DNA from: Azotobacter chroococcum
GTDB lineage: Bacteria > Pseudomonadota > Gammaproteobacteria > Pseudomonadales > Pseudomonadaceae
DNA: 64,000 bases
Direction: 5' to 3'
Assembly: GCF_004339665.1 (NCBI RefSeq)
Contig: NZ_SMMU01000007.1
Location: 1 to 64,000 of the forward strand
Below the pieces are notes generated by a model. That model saw nothing but the letters and a program-made list of their open reading frames with translations. It made no database searches and had not been told where the DNA came from. Positions 36,301 to 45,288 of the stretch are shown here, piece after piece (position 1 is the stretch's first letter; every line of letters starts with the position of its first letter). Made by a program: the position numbers and the translations under genes.

Positions 36301-36495
36301 ATGAATCAAATCTCGTTGCATGACCTAGTCATTCAGATAGGACAGGCAGCGGTTGCCCGGGCAATTGGTGTCAGCCCAGCGGCGATCCATAAGGCGATCA
36401 TGAGAAATCGCAAGATCACCGTGACCATCAATGATGATGGCTCCTACACCGCTCATGAGCTACGCCCCTTCCCATCCCAGAAAACTGATACCTGA
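36301..36495 (+). CDS. Cro-type regulator
   Basis: A 64-residue helix-turn-helix protein (QIGQAAVARAIGVSPAAIHKAI) typical of Cro. It is divergent from the repressor and transcribed from the pR-type promoter. It would shut off the repressor after induction. Confidence 0.88.
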   Translation: MNQISLHDLVIQIGQAAVARAIGVSPAAIHKAIMRNRKITVTINDDGSYTAHELRPFPSQKTDT

Positions 36496-36566
36496 CCCGT
36501 TCGTCCTGCTGTGCCGGGCGGTAACGGTGCAGCAGGACGTTGGCAGAGTAGGAGCAGCAGTCCAAC

Positions 36567-37217
36567 ATGGACACGTCCAACCCACGACAGCCGTCTATCT
36601 CGCGCGATCAGGTGCTGGTGGCCCATGCGGCCCTGATGATCGCGCGCACCAATCTCAGCCAGGACGACTTCGCGCAGGCGCTGAGCAGCCGCCTGCATCA
36701 GATGATCCCCGAGAAGGCCGTCGCCAAGGACGTGCCGGACTTCGATCTCCTCGCCCGAGGTAATAACACCGGCGTTTTTCTGAAGGCTTCCGGCGCCTGG
36801 CTGCGCCGGGTTGGGCGATGGCTGAGCGGTGAGGTTGACCTGCCGGGCTGGATCGAGGAGGCCTGGGTGCAGGCGCTGGATGGCGAGTATCGGGAGTATT
36901 GCCTCAACGAGCTTGCCAGCCGTCACGGGCTGACCGGCGCCCGTGCGCTGGGCGGCGATGCTTGCCCGGTCGGGGTGTTCGGTCAACTGGTGGCGCGGCT
37001 CGGGCAGACGGTGGAGCTGGGCAGCGAGATTCTGGCCGATGGCCAGATCGGTGCCGAGGATGTGCCGCTGTTGCCGGAGTTCATCGATCGGCTGAAGTCT
37101 GTGGAGGCGCGCTGCGGCGAGCTGCGGGCGAAGGCGGAGGATGCCTTGAGCCGGGAAGGGCGGAGTCTCGTGCCGGTCAGGGCGGTTGTCGGCGGGGAGC
37201 GTAAAGCCTCCCGATGA
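36567..37217 (+). CDS. Phage protein of unknown function preceding the replication gene
   Basis: A 216-residue soluble protein (ISRDQVLVAHAALMIARTNL; later PGWIEEAWVQALDGEYREYC). No domain is recognised. It is the second gene after cro and overlaps the RepA-like gene by 4 nt (ATGA), so it is probably a regulatory or replication partner. Confidence 0.65.
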   Translation: MDTSNPRQPSISRDQVLVAHAALMIARTNLSQDDFAQALSSRLHQMIPEKAVAKDVPDFDLLARGNNTGVFLKASGAWLRRVGRWLSGEVDLPGWIEEAWVQALDGEYREYCLNELASRHGLTGARALGGDACPVGVFGQLVARLGQTVELGSEILADGQIGAEDVPLLPEFIDRLKSVEARCGELRAKAEDALSREGRSLVPVRAVVGGERKASR

Positions 37218-38062
37218 GACTGAAGCCTCCCGCCAGTTCGCCCGAGGCCGGCGCCTATGCCGGTCTGTCGGGGCATGCCTCGGCGCCGCTGTCTGCGGCG
37301 GTTGCGGGGCATGCCGCCGGGCGACGTCCGCGCGCGCTTTCGGAAAAGCAGCGGCGCGGTCTGCTGGGTACGGCTGCGGCGCGGGTAGCGGAGGAGGCGC
37401 GCGAGCGCAAGCGCCGCTGGCTGCGCCGGTTGGATACGATCCATGCCTCTGGCTGCCGGACGAAGCGGCAGCGCTGGGACGCTCTTGCGGCCATGGCGGA
37501 GCCGATGCTGGCCCGCCTAGATCTGGCCACCCTGGCACTCGGGTGGCTGGATGAGAACGGGGCGTTCCGTCTGAACCGTCAGCGCGGGCTGGCGGAGGAT
37601 ACGGGGCTGTCCGAGTGCCGTGTGTCGCGGACGCTCTCCGCCCTGGAGGCCGCCGGTTATGTCCGCCGGCGCGTACGCCGCATATTCAAGCATGGGCAGC
37701 AGTGGGTCACGCGGGTGACGATCCACCTGCGGCCGCGCTTCTTCATCGATCTGGGGCTCGGCCATCAGTTGGCCGAGGCGCGCACCAGGAAGAAGGCACA
37801 GCGCGAGTCCCTGCTGCGCGGAGTGAAGGTGCGCGAGCAGCAGGCTGCCATCCAGGAGCTGGGCGCGGCGATGCAACGCAAGTCGTCGCACCGCAAGGCT
37901 CAGGCCGTTCGCAAGGCGAAGGTTGTGAAGCTCGCCGAGGCCCATGAGCTGAATCGTAACCGGGCGAAGGCCGCAGCCGCCCACACTCTGGCGGTGGATA
38001 ACCCGGACTGGTCGCTCGCCGAGATCCGCGCGGAGCTTGATCGGCTCTTCCCGCCCGCCTGA
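37214..38062 (+). CDS. RepA-like replication initiator
   Basis: A 282-residue very basic protein. The central part reads as a winged helix (GLAEDTGLSECRVSRTLSAL, then AAGYVRRR) followed by VTIHLRPRFFIDLGLG, which resembles the end of IncFII-type RepA DNA-binding domains (I.LTPRFF..LG). The C-terminus is an Arg/Lys/Ala-rich helix. A plasmid-type initiator would replace P2 gene A. The start overlaps the previous stop. The assignment rests on the visible pattern only. Confidence 0.55.
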   Translation: MRLKPPASSPEAGAYAGLSGHASAPLSAAVAGHAAGRRPRALSEKQRRGLLGTAAARVAEEARERKRRWLRRLDTIHASGCRTKRQRWDALAAMAEPMLARLDLATLALGWLDENGAFRLNRQRGLAEDTGLSECRVSRTLSALEAAGYVRRRVRRIFKHGQQWVTRVTIHLRPRFFIDLGLGHQLAEARTRKKAQRESLLRGVKVREQQAAIQELGAAMQRKSSHRKAQAVRKAKVVKLAEAHELNRNRAKAAAAHTLAVDNPDWSLAEIRAELDRLFPPA

Positions 38063-38694
38063 TTCGCCATCCGTCGCCAGCCGCTCCGCGGCTTTCTGTC
38101 GTTGTCTACGCTGAGTTTCTGGGGCTTTTTCGGGGCTTCAGGGCTTGAATGCCTGCCGTTTTTTCTTCGTCGCTCGCCATCTGGTTGGTGGTGCTGGCCT
38201 GTAGCCGTAATGGCCTCGTGCTGTTATGCAATTTTTAAGGTCTAGTGGTACCACCCTACGGGTGAAAGCAGAGCCTTTGGCCACCCCGCAGCTCTTACCC
38301 ACGATGTCAGGCGCTACCCATGCAGATGATGGCCCCTCACTTCGCGCCGTTCGGCGCGGAGGGTACCCGGTCGAGGCCGCCTGCCAGCACGGCGTGATCC
38401 TGAACCCGGCCCCTTCCAGTCGCTGTACGCCGAGAGGCACCGTGCACCCTTGCCCGTTCAATGCAACGGCGGTTTCGCTCCTTCACGGGCCAGCCTTCGG
38501 CATCGGCGCTGACGCGCCGGGGCGAACTCAGTATGAAGCGCGGGATTTGCCGCGGTGCAAGGCGCGCAGGGGCGCGCTCTGGGCGATTTGTCGGGTGGGC
38601 GAGGAGCAGGGAATGAGGCGGTCATCGAGGGCGCCGCGCCGCGGATTGATCGCGGGCGGCGGGGCTGTGCCGTTCGAGGCGGCAGCGACTGGTG
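38063..38694. other. 632-bp region without a firm gene, after the RepA-like gene
   Basis: No convincing gene. A plus-strand reading frame from 38226 to 38795 gives segments such as GPAFGIGADAPGRTQY that recall a conserved but poorly understood phage reading frame; it overlaps the SH3 gene at its end. IncFII-type origins lie just downstream of repA, so this is also where an origin would be expected. Confidence 0.4.
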
Positions 38695-39042
38695 TTACCG
38701 CTTGGACTTGGACAGGGAGCTGCCTATCACCCATTCCGGGGTGGTGTCGTCCGCAGAGATGCGCACCCAATCGGACTCGAACTGGTAGGCATTGACGACC
38801 TGGTTCTTCTTCAACTTCCTCAGCACCTGGCCGGAGGTGGCCGGCTCGCTGCGGACGTTCAGGCTGGGGACGGACACGTAGCGCCGGCCCGAGGCGAAGC
38901 TGGCGGCAGGTGCGGGGGCGGGCTCGCTGTAGCTGCGGCTCGACGAGTAGGACTTCGAGCTGCCGCCGGACCTGCGTCGGGCGTCGGCATCCATGGCCAT
39001 GGAGGTGGCAGCGACGAGCATGAGGATGATGGGAATTCGCAT
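38695..39042 (-). CDS. Exported SH3-domain protein
   Basis: A 115-residue protein with a signal peptide (MRIPIILMLVAATSMAMDADA), a Ser-rich linker and a bacterial SH3b domain (VPSLNVRSEPATSGQVLRKL, then WVRIS and PEWVIG). Such domains bind peptidoglycan or peptides. AAGGA lies 8 nt upstream of ATG 39042. It is a minus-strand gene alone between early and late regions; probably a lysogenic-conversion gene. Confidence 0.75.
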   Translation of the reverse strand: MRIPIILMLVAATSMAMDADARRRSGGSSKSYSSSRSYSEPAPAPAASFASGRRYVSVPSLNVRSEPATSGQVLRKLKKNQVVNAYQFESDWVRISADDTTPEWVIGSSLSKSKR

Positions 39043-39421
39043 GGGGATGTCCTTTCCGGGAAAAATGGAGCGCGGACTATAGCAACTGGCCATCATCAAG
39101 GCATCGCATGGGCGTGCCTGGATGCGGGAGATTTGCGCGTAGCCGGCCGGCAGCGCCGGTGAGGGGATATGAAGGTTTTTTCCTCCCCTGAGGTCTCCTG
39201 CGCAGCGCACAGCCTGCCTGCCCTGCGCCGCTCCGAAGGTGTGAAGAAAAAGCGACCGATTTAGCCCGCAGGTGCCGTGGGGGGACAACTGCGCGCGCCG
39301 GGGGCAGCCACTGCCGCTCCTAAATGAATAGGTCGAACTCATGCGTTGCGAGGTGGGCGAACTGGTCTAGGATGAGCCGAGCCATACTTTGGCCCGGAAG
39401 CGATCACAGAGGGAGATGCGG
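39043..39421. other. Intergenic region upstream of the portal gene; possible cos
   Basis: 379 bp without a supported gene. P2-type phages have cos between the replication and Q genes, which is this place. The best local match to the P2 cos overhang is GGTGCCGTGGGGGGACAAC at 39271-39289 (11 of 19 bases), which is weak. Confidence 0.3.
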
Positions 39422-39622
39422 ATGAAACAGTACAACGACCCGGCGGAGCGTGTGTCTGTCGAATACAATGGCAAAACCTACACGGCTACCTATCGAGTCG
39501 AGCATGGGTGCATCACCGTATCCACACTAAGGGGCGAAAAATCGACGCAACTGGGTGGTCTGACGGCGAAGGCCTTGGCAATCGAGCTGCTGATTGAGCT
39601 GATCACGGAAAGTAAGGCCTAG
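39422..39622 (+). CDS. Small phage protein
   Basis: A 66-residue protein (MKQYNDPAERVSVEYNGKTY) with a predicted beta-beta-alpha layout. GAGGGAG stands 9 nt before the ATG. A strong terminator hairpin follows. Unknown function. Confidence 0.6.
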   Translation: MKQYNDPAERVSVEYNGKTYTATYRVEHGCITVSTLRGEKSTQLGGLTAKALAIELLIELITESKA

Positions 39623-39638
39623 CCTCGGGCAATCAACA

Positions 39639-39659
39639 AAGCCGCCTCGAGGGCGGCTT
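39639..39659. terminator. Bidirectional terminator between a small gene and the portal gene
   Basis: Stem AAGCCGCC/GGCGGCTT with a 5-nt loop. It sits 17 bp after the stop of the plus-strand gene and 20 bp after the minus-strand portal gene. Confidence 0.75.
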
Positions 39660-39678
39660 GATCGGTAGGGGCAGGCTG

Positions 39679-40722
39679 TCAGGCCTGGGCGGCCAGCTCG
39701 TAGGGCTTGAACCGGATCACCTCCTCTCCAACCCACTCATTCACGGCCAGCATCCGCGCCTGGATCGGCTCCAGCTCGTTGGCCGCGTAGACCAGCGCCG
39801 CATCCTTCACCGAACCGAACCCGCCGGCGTTCTGCGGCACAACTCCCATCAACTGCGGCGGGATGCGCAGCCCGGCCAGCATGTCGTCACGCGTTATGTT
39901 CTTGATGTTGCTGAACTCGTCCCGCGCCGCCACTTCGCTGATCGGTATCACCTGGATACCGTCCTTCTTGCCGTTCGGGCTGTAGAGGAACAGGTTGCGG
40001 AAGTTGCCCGGCCCTTTCGACTTCTTCAGAGCCTCGCGCATCGAGTCGATGTCCTTCTCGTTCTGCGCCGCGTCGCTTACGTAGAGGATGAAGCCGGCGT
40101 GGCTGCCGTTCAGGTAGTAGCGCCGCCGGAACAGGGTCGCGCTTTCATTGAGCAGCGCCGACTGCAGCGCCGCCAGCCACTCCGGCAGGCCGTACACCTC
40201 CTGGTTGATGTCCGCCTCGCGCAGGTGGCAGATGGTCCCGGCCTCGAATTCGTGCTCATCCTTCCAGCCGCGGACCATGAAGTAGCTGTCCAGGTCCTGC
40301 CCGCGGCGCATGTACTTGGCCAGCGCCGGTTGTAGCGACAGCGTGCCGCCCAGCCGGCTGCGCCGCCGCTCTAGGTAGGCATTGCCGCACCACAGCCAAT
40401 CCAGGGCGAACTGCTCGAAGGCCTCCCGGCTTAGCAGGCGGTGGGGGACGAAGGTGCGGCTGAGCATGTTGCGCTTGAAGGTCAGCCCACTCTGCAGATA
40501 GACGCTCGCCCGGGTCGAGCGGGCCAGGCCGTCAAGGTTGATCGGCGGCTCGTACCAGCGGCCGTTGAACCAGCACTCGAGGTAGTCCAGGACCTCATTG
40601 CCATCCAGGACCGGCGTCGGATCGCCGAATGTGAAGGCCTCGACACCGCCCGCCGGCGCCGCCGGTTGCCGGGACGTGGGCGCGCGGAATTTTCCAGCCA
40701 GGCGGCTGAGCGTGGTCATCAT
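39679..40722 (-). CDS. Q: Phage portal protein (P2 gpQ family)
   Basis: A 347-residue portal subunit; twelve copies form the head vertex through which DNA passes. The core LDYLECWFNGRWYEPPIN, GNAYLERRRSRLGG and RDDMLAGLRIPPQLMG is typical of P2/PBSX portals. The start ATG overlaps the terminase stop (TGATG). Transcribed with P away from the O-D operon, as in P2. Confidence 0.95.
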   Translation of the reverse strand: MMTTLSRLAGKFRAPTSRQPAAPAGGVEAFTFGDPTPVLDGNEVLDYLECWFNGRWYEPPINLDGLARSTRASVYLQSGLTFKRNMLSRTFVPHRLLSREAFEQFALDWLWCGNAYLERRRSRLGGTLSLQPALAKYMRRGQDLDSYFMVRGWKDEHEFEAGTICHLREADINQEVYGLPEWLAALQSALLNESATLFRRRYYLNGSHAGFILYVSDAAQNEKDIDSMREALKKSKGPGNFRNLFLYSPNGKKDGIQVIPISEVAARDEFSNIKNITRDDMLAGLRIPPQLMGVVPQNAGGFGSVKDAALVYAANELEPIQARMLAVNEWVGEEVIRFKPYELAAQA

Positions 40723-42479
40723 CAGTAGATCTCCATGATGCTGGTATTGGCGGCGGTCTGCCCCTCCAGCGGCTCGTTGTGCAGGGCGTGCATGAGGGCC
40801 CAGGCCAGGTCGGCGTGGCCGGTTTCTTCGGTGCGGCCGGCAACGTAGGTCATCTGCCGGCCGCTGGCGGTCATGGTCTTGCGGATCGCCATCAGCGAAC
40901 TGGTGAGGTCGATCCAGCCGGTGTCGTACTCCAGCCGGCCGTTGTGGATCACGTCCCATGCCTTCATCACCAGGCGGGTCTTCACCTCCGGCGAGTAGCT
41001 GAAGGTGGTCAGGTTCGGGAAGAACTGGCGTACCAACTGGGCGACGCCGGTGCCCATACCGGTTGTGTCGAGGCCGATATAGGTCACCCAGTAGCGCTGG
41101 GTCACTTTTCGGATGAACTCGGCCTGCGCGGCGAAGTCCATGCCGCGGAACTGGTGCCGCTCGAGCACGCGGAACTTGCCGCCCGGGACCAGCGGCGGGG
41201 CGACCACCACCAGGCCGGCGCTGTCGCCGGTTTCGGCCGGGTCATAGCCGACCCACACCTGCCGGTCGCCGAACGGGCGCATGGCGAACGGCTTGAAGTC
41301 CTCGGCCCACTCGACCCAGCTGTCGACCTGGCACGGCTGCAGCATCGCCAGCGGGAAGATGCTCGCCCCGTCGTCGACGAACTCGCACATCAGCAGATTG
41401 GCGAACTGCTCGGCGTTGTACTCGAAGCGCAGCTCCTCGAGGTCGAACAGATCGCAGCCGCGGCCGCTGGCGTCGAGGATGGTCACGATCTGCCGCCAGA
41501 TCTTGTCCTCGCACAGCCGGCCCTGGGCCAGGGCGTCGTGGCCGACATCGAGTTTGAGGTGCTGGGCGGTCGGCTTGCCTTCGTTCAGGCGTTCGCCGGT
41601 CCACCACCGATAGGCCGGGTGCCCCTTGCTCGACGGCGTCGAGAAGTAGGTCTTGCGCCACTTCTTGTGCAGGGCCATGCCCGAGGCGACCTTGTTCAGC
41701 TCGTCGAAGCCGTGGACCCAGAAGAACTCGTCGAAGTAGAAATTTCCGCTGCGGCCCTGCGCGGTGCGGTAGTTGGTGCCGAGGAAATGCAGCTCGGCGC
41801 CGTTCCACAGCACGATGGGGTCGCCGCTCAGCTGCCGGCCGAGCACCTCCTGGATGAAGGCCTGCATGTAGTTCTTGAACTGGTGGGCCTGCGCCTTGCT
41901 GGCCGACAGGAAGATCTGGTTGCGGCCGGTGGTGATGGCGTCGATCAGCGCTTCCCGGGCGAAGTAGTAGGTCGCCCCGATCTGCCGCGACTTCAGCAGC
42001 ATGCGCGTGCGCTGGTTGCCGGCCCGGTACCAGTCGAGCTGGTACTCGAAGCAGCCGTCCACGAAGGCCTCGGTGAGCCGCTCGATCTCCTCCTCGCCGA
42101 ACTCGTTGCGCTTGGGCGGCTTCTTCGGCGCCTCGTTGCGCTTTGCGAGGTTCGGATTCAGATCCGTTTCGCTGCCGCCGCCCTGGTAGCGCTGGATGCG
42201 CGCCTGCCGCTCGAGCTGGCGGTGCAGCAGGTCGATTTCCTTGAAGTCGCCGCCGGTCTTGCTCTCTTTCAGGATCAGTTGGACCAGCCGGGCTTCCAGG
42301 GCGCCGCCGATGCGCTCGACGCTGTCTGCGCGGTCCCACTCGTCGCGCGACTTCCAGGTGTGCAGGGTCTTTTCCTTCTCGCCGGTGGCTTCGGCGATCT
42401 CGCAGATGCGCCACCCCATCCAGTACAAGAATTTGGCCTGGCGGCGGGTGTCGAGGGGGATGAGTTCGATGGCTGTCAT
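40722..42479 (-). CDS. P: Terminase large subunit (P2 gpP family)
   Basis: A 585-residue packaging motor. The N-terminal helix-turn-helix is near IAEATGEKEKTLHTWKSRDE. The ATPase has the P2-type Walker A variant LLKSRQIGATYYF and Walker B NFYFDEFFW. The C-terminal nuclease has VGYDPAETGDSAGLVV and GLDTTGMGTG. Length matches P2 gpP (about 590). The reading frame stays open upstream past the O gene, but the family start is MTAIELIPLD at 42479. Confidence 0.95.
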   Translation of the reverse strand: MTAIELIPLDTRRQAKFLYWMGWRICEIAEATGEKEKTLHTWKSRDEWDRADSVERIGGALEARLVQLILKESKTGGDFKEIDLLHRQLERQARIQRYQGGGSETDLNPNLAKRNEAPKKPPKRNEFGEEEIERLTEAFVDGCFEYQLDWYRAGNQRTRMLLKSRQIGATYYFAREALIDAITTGRNQIFLSASKAQAHQFKNYMQAFIQEVLGRQLSGDPIVLWNGAELHFLGTNYRTAQGRSGNFYFDEFFWVHGFDELNKVASGMALHKKWRKTYFSTPSSKGHPAYRWWTGERLNEGKPTAQHLKLDVGHDALAQGRLCEDKIWRQIVTILDASGRGCDLFDLEELRFEYNAEQFANLLMCEFVDDGASIFPLAMLQPCQVDSWVEWAEDFKPFAMRPFGDRQVWVGYDPAETGDSAGLVVVAPPLVPGGKFRVLERHQFRGMDFAAQAEFIRKVTQRYWVTYIGLDTTGMGTGVAQLVRQFFPNLTTFSYSPEVKTRLVMKAWDVIHNGRLEYDTGWIDLTSSLMAIRKTMTASGRQMTYVAGRTEETGHADLAWALMHALHNEPLEGQTAANTSIMEIY

Positions 42480-42526
42480 GGCGGCGATGCTGCCCGCTCG
42501 CGCGCGCCGGCGCTGTCGCTCGCCCC

Positions 42527-42545
42527 TGTAGCGCGCCGCGCTACA
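42527..42545. promoter_or_regulatory. 19-bp palindrome at the P/O late-promoter position
   Basis: TGTAGCGCGCCGCGCTACA, perfect 9-bp arms, with TGT and ACA ends like the P2 Ogr site (TGT-N12-ACA; here N13). It lies between divergent genes P (57 bp) and O (97 bp), where P2 has its paired late promoters. Copies 2 and 3 are identical. Confidence 0.75.
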
Positions 42546-42632
42546 ACCCCCCGTCGTTGCCGCTCCCGCGGCGCCTGCCGACCATGCCCTCACTGCATCG
42601 CCACCCGGCAAACGCTTTGAGGACAGCCCCGC

Positions 42633-43469
42633 ATGAAGAAGAAATTCCGCTCCAAATGGTTCCGCGTCGCCGTCGAGGGCGCGACCACCGACGGCCGCCA
42701 GATCGAGCGCAGCTGGATCGAGGAAATGGCCAGCACCTACGACCGTGCCAAGTACGGCGCGCGGATCTGGATGGAGCACTACCGCAGCGCCCTGCCGGAC
42801 AGTCCGTTCCGCGCCTACGGCGACGTCCTGGCAGTCAAGGCCGAGGAGGTGGACATCGACGGCCAGAAGCGCCTGGCCCTGTTCGCGCAGATCGAGCCGA
42901 CCGACGACCTGGTCAACATGGTCAACAAGCTCAAGCAGAAGATCTTCACCAGCATCGAGGTCCTGGAAAAGTTCGCCGGCACCGGCAAGGCCTACCTGAT
43001 GGGCCTGGCCGTCACCGACTCCCCGGCCAGCATCGGCACCGAGATGCTCGCCTTCGCCCAGCAGAACCCGGACGCCAGCCCGCTCAAGTCCCGCAAATCC
43101 AACGCCGATTCGCTGTTCACCGCCGCCACCGAGGCGGTGCTGGAATTCGAGGAGGTCGAGGACAAGCCCGGCGTCGGCGCCGCCCTGTTCGCCCGCGTCG
43201 AGGCGCTGCTGAAGGGCAAGCAGGCGAAAGATGACGGCGAGTTCAGCCAAATCGGCCAGGCCGTCGAGGCCATCGCCGAGCACGTCAAGGAGCAGGCCGA
43301 GGCCTTTGCCGCCGAACAGCGGACCACCGCCGAGCTGACCACCAAGGTGCAGCAGCTCTCCGCCGACCTGGCCGCCCTCACGACCTCGCTCGGCAACACC
43401 CAGGACCACAGCCAGCAGCAGCGCCCGCCCGCCACCGGCGGTAATGGCCAGATCCTGGCCGACTTCTAA
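42633..43469 (+). CDS. O: Capsid scaffolding protein/protease (P2 gpO family)
   Basis: A 278-residue scaffold with an N-terminal serine protease part (KWFRVAVEGATTDGR, then IWMEHYRSALPDSPFRAYGD) and a C-terminal coiled coil. It directs head assembly and is then cleaved. First gene of the rightward late operon. Confidence 0.95.
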   Translation: MKKKFRSKWFRVAVEGATTDGRQIERSWIEEMASTYDRAKYGARIWMEHYRSALPDSPFRAYGDVLAVKAEEVDIDGQKRLALFAQIEPTDDLVNMVNKLKQKIFTSIEVLEKFAGTGKAYLMGLAVTDSPASIGTEMLAFAQQNPDASPLKSRKSNADSLFTAATEAVLEFEEVEDKPGVGAALFARVEALLKGKQAKDDGEFSQIGQAVEAIAEHVKEQAEAFAAEQRTTAELTTKVQQLSADLAALTTSLGNTQDHSQQQRPPATGGNGQILADF

Positions 43470-43491
43470 GCGACTATCCCCGGAGTCCCCC

Positions 43492-44502
43492 ATGCGTGAA
43501 GAAACCCGCAAAGTCTTCAATGGCTACCTGACCCAGGTGGCCAAACTCAACGGCATTACCTCGGCCATCGTGAAATTCAACGTCGCCCCGGCTGTCCAGC
43601 AGCGTCTGGAAACCAAGATCCAGGAGTCGAGCGACTTCCTGCGCCGCATCAACATCGTTCCGGTGACCGAGCAGGAGGGCGAGGCCATCCTGCTGGGCGT
43701 CAACGGCCCCATCGCCAGCCGCACCAACACCGCGGCCGGCACCCGCCGCAACCCGGCCGAGCGCGTCGTCCTGACCAAGGACAGCTACAGCTGCAAGCAG
43801 ACCAACTTCGACAGCGCTTTCCCCTATGCGCGGGTCGACGCCTGGGCGCGCTTCCCGGACTTCCAGGTCCGCCTGCAGAGCGCGATTGCCGCGCGGCAGG
43901 CCCTCGACCGCATCATGATCGGCTTCAACGGTACCAGTGCCGCCGCTGCGACCGACATCGGCACCAACCCGCTGCTGCAGGACGTCAACATCGGCTGGCT
44001 GCAGAAGATCCGCACCGGCGCCCCCGAGCGCGTGCTCGACGAGGTGGTCGACGCCTCCGGCGAGGTCACCATCGGTGCCACCGGCGACTACAAGAACCTC
44101 GACGCCCTGGTCTACGACGCCGTGCAGATGCTCGACCCCTGGCATCGATCGCACCCGGACCTGGTCGTGCTGGTCTCCCGCGACCTGCTGCACGGCAAGC
44201 TGCTGGCCGCCGTCGAGCGAGGCGCCGCCTCAAACCAGGAAGAGAACGCCGCCGCCGAGATCGTCACCAAGGCCCGCCTGGGCGGCCTGCCCATCGTCGA
44301 TGCACCGTTCTTCCCGGCCGGTACCGTGCTGATCACCACCCTCGACAACCTGTCGATCTACTACCAGGAAGGCGCGCGCCGCCGGCATATCCGCGACGAA
44401 CCCGACTACGACCGCATCGCCGACTACCAATCGTCCAACGACGCCTACGTCATTGAGGACTTCGGCCTCTGCGCGCTGGTCGAGAACATCGAGGAGGTCT
44501 GA
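43492..44502 (+). CDS. N: Major capsid protein (P2 gpN family)
   Basis: A 336-residue capsid subunit: MREETRKVFNGYLTQVAKL, LRRINIVPVTEQEGE and YYQEGARRRHIRDEPDYDRI are typical. The ATG at 43492 is used; the open frame before it is the tail end of O read out of frame. In anti-phage chaperone systems the major capsid is a known trigger, which makes this gene of interest beside the chaperone at 33661. Confidence 0.95.
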   Translation: MREETRKVFNGYLTQVAKLNGITSAIVKFNVAPAVQQRLETKIQESSDFLRRINIVPVTEQEGEAILLGVNGPIASRTNTAAGTRRNPAERVVLTKDSYSCKQTNFDSAFPYARVDAWARFPDFQVRLQSAIAARQALDRIMIGFNGTSAAAATDIGTNPLLQDVNIGWLQKIRTGAPERVLDEVVDASGEVTIGATGDYKNLDALVYDAVQMLDPWHRSHPDLVVLVSRDLLHGKLLAAVERGAASNQEENAAAEIVTKARLGGLPIVDAPFFPAGTVLITTLDNLSIYYQEGARRRHIRDEPDYDRIADYQSSNDAYVIEDFGLCALVENIEEV

Positions 44503-44504
44503 GC

Positions 44505-45197
44505 ATGGCCCTGAGTCCCGCCCAGCGTAGCCAATTGCGCAAGCGCGCAGCCAAGGAGGCCGCGGCCAGCGCCCCCACCCACTCCATGGCCGGCGCGACC
44601 ACCTACGAGCTGCAGCTGTCGCAGCTCGCCCAGGACCGCGCCCGGCTCAGGCAGATCCAGTCCGAGCAGGGCAAGGCCGAGCTGAAGCGCGAGCTTTTGC
44701 CGAGCTATGCCCCCTACGTCGAAGGAGTGCTGTCCGCCGGGCAGGGCGCCCAGGACGAGGTGCTGACCACCCTGATGGTCTGGCGGATGGATGCCGGCGA
44801 CTACGCCGGCGCCCTGGACATTGCCACCTATGTGCTCCAGCACGGCCTGCTCATGCCCGACCGCTTTGCCCGCACCACTGGTTGCCTGGTCGCCGAGGAG
44901 GTGGCCAACGCCGCCCTCAAGGCACAGAAGGCTGGCGGCACCTTCGACCTGGCGGTGCTCGAGCGCACCCAGGAACTCACCGCGGAGCAGGACATGCCCG
45001 ACGAAGCGCGCGCCAAGCTGCTGCTGGCCACCGCACGCGCCACCCTCGACGGCGAGGCACCGGAGCTGCCGCGCCTGCTGATTGGCATAGACCTCCTCAA
45101 GCGCGCCATCGACCTGCATGGCAGCTGCGGCGGCAAGAAGGATCTGGAGCGCGCCGAGCGCCTCTTGAAGAACATCGCGGCCCCGGCCGCGGACTGA
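44505..45197 (+). CDS. M: Terminase small subunit/endonuclease (P2 gpM family)
   Basis: A 230-residue terminase partner that recognises cos DNA. MALSPAQRSQLRKRAAKEAA begins it, with TTLMVWRMDAGDYAGALDIA in the middle. Starts 2 bp after N. Confidence 0.93.
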   Translation: MALSPAQRSQLRKRAAKEAAASAPTHSMAGATTYELQLSQLAQDRARLRQIQSEQGKAELKRELLPSYAPYVEGVLSAGQGAQDEVLTTLMVWRMDAGDYAGALDIATYVLQHGLLMPDRFARTTGCLVAEEVANAALKAQKAGGTFDLAVLERTQELTAEQDMPDEARAKLLLATARATLDGEAPELPRLLIGIDLLKRAIDLHGSCGGKKDLERAERLLKNIAAPAAD

Positions 45198-45288
45198 GCG
45201 TCCCCACGCGAACCCGGCGGCGCGGGGTTGATCCAGGCAGTTCTCTGCCCAGGTGACGTCCCGCCCACCGCCGAACCTGGAGCACAGC

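Noticed and set aside
38226-38795. A 189-codon plus-strand gene
   Set aside because: No ribosome site, overlaps the SH3 gene, amino-acid make-up doubtful; kept only as a finding.
42480-43520. Upstream extension of the terminase frame
   Set aside because: It is antisense to the O gene; the P2 family start is at 42479.
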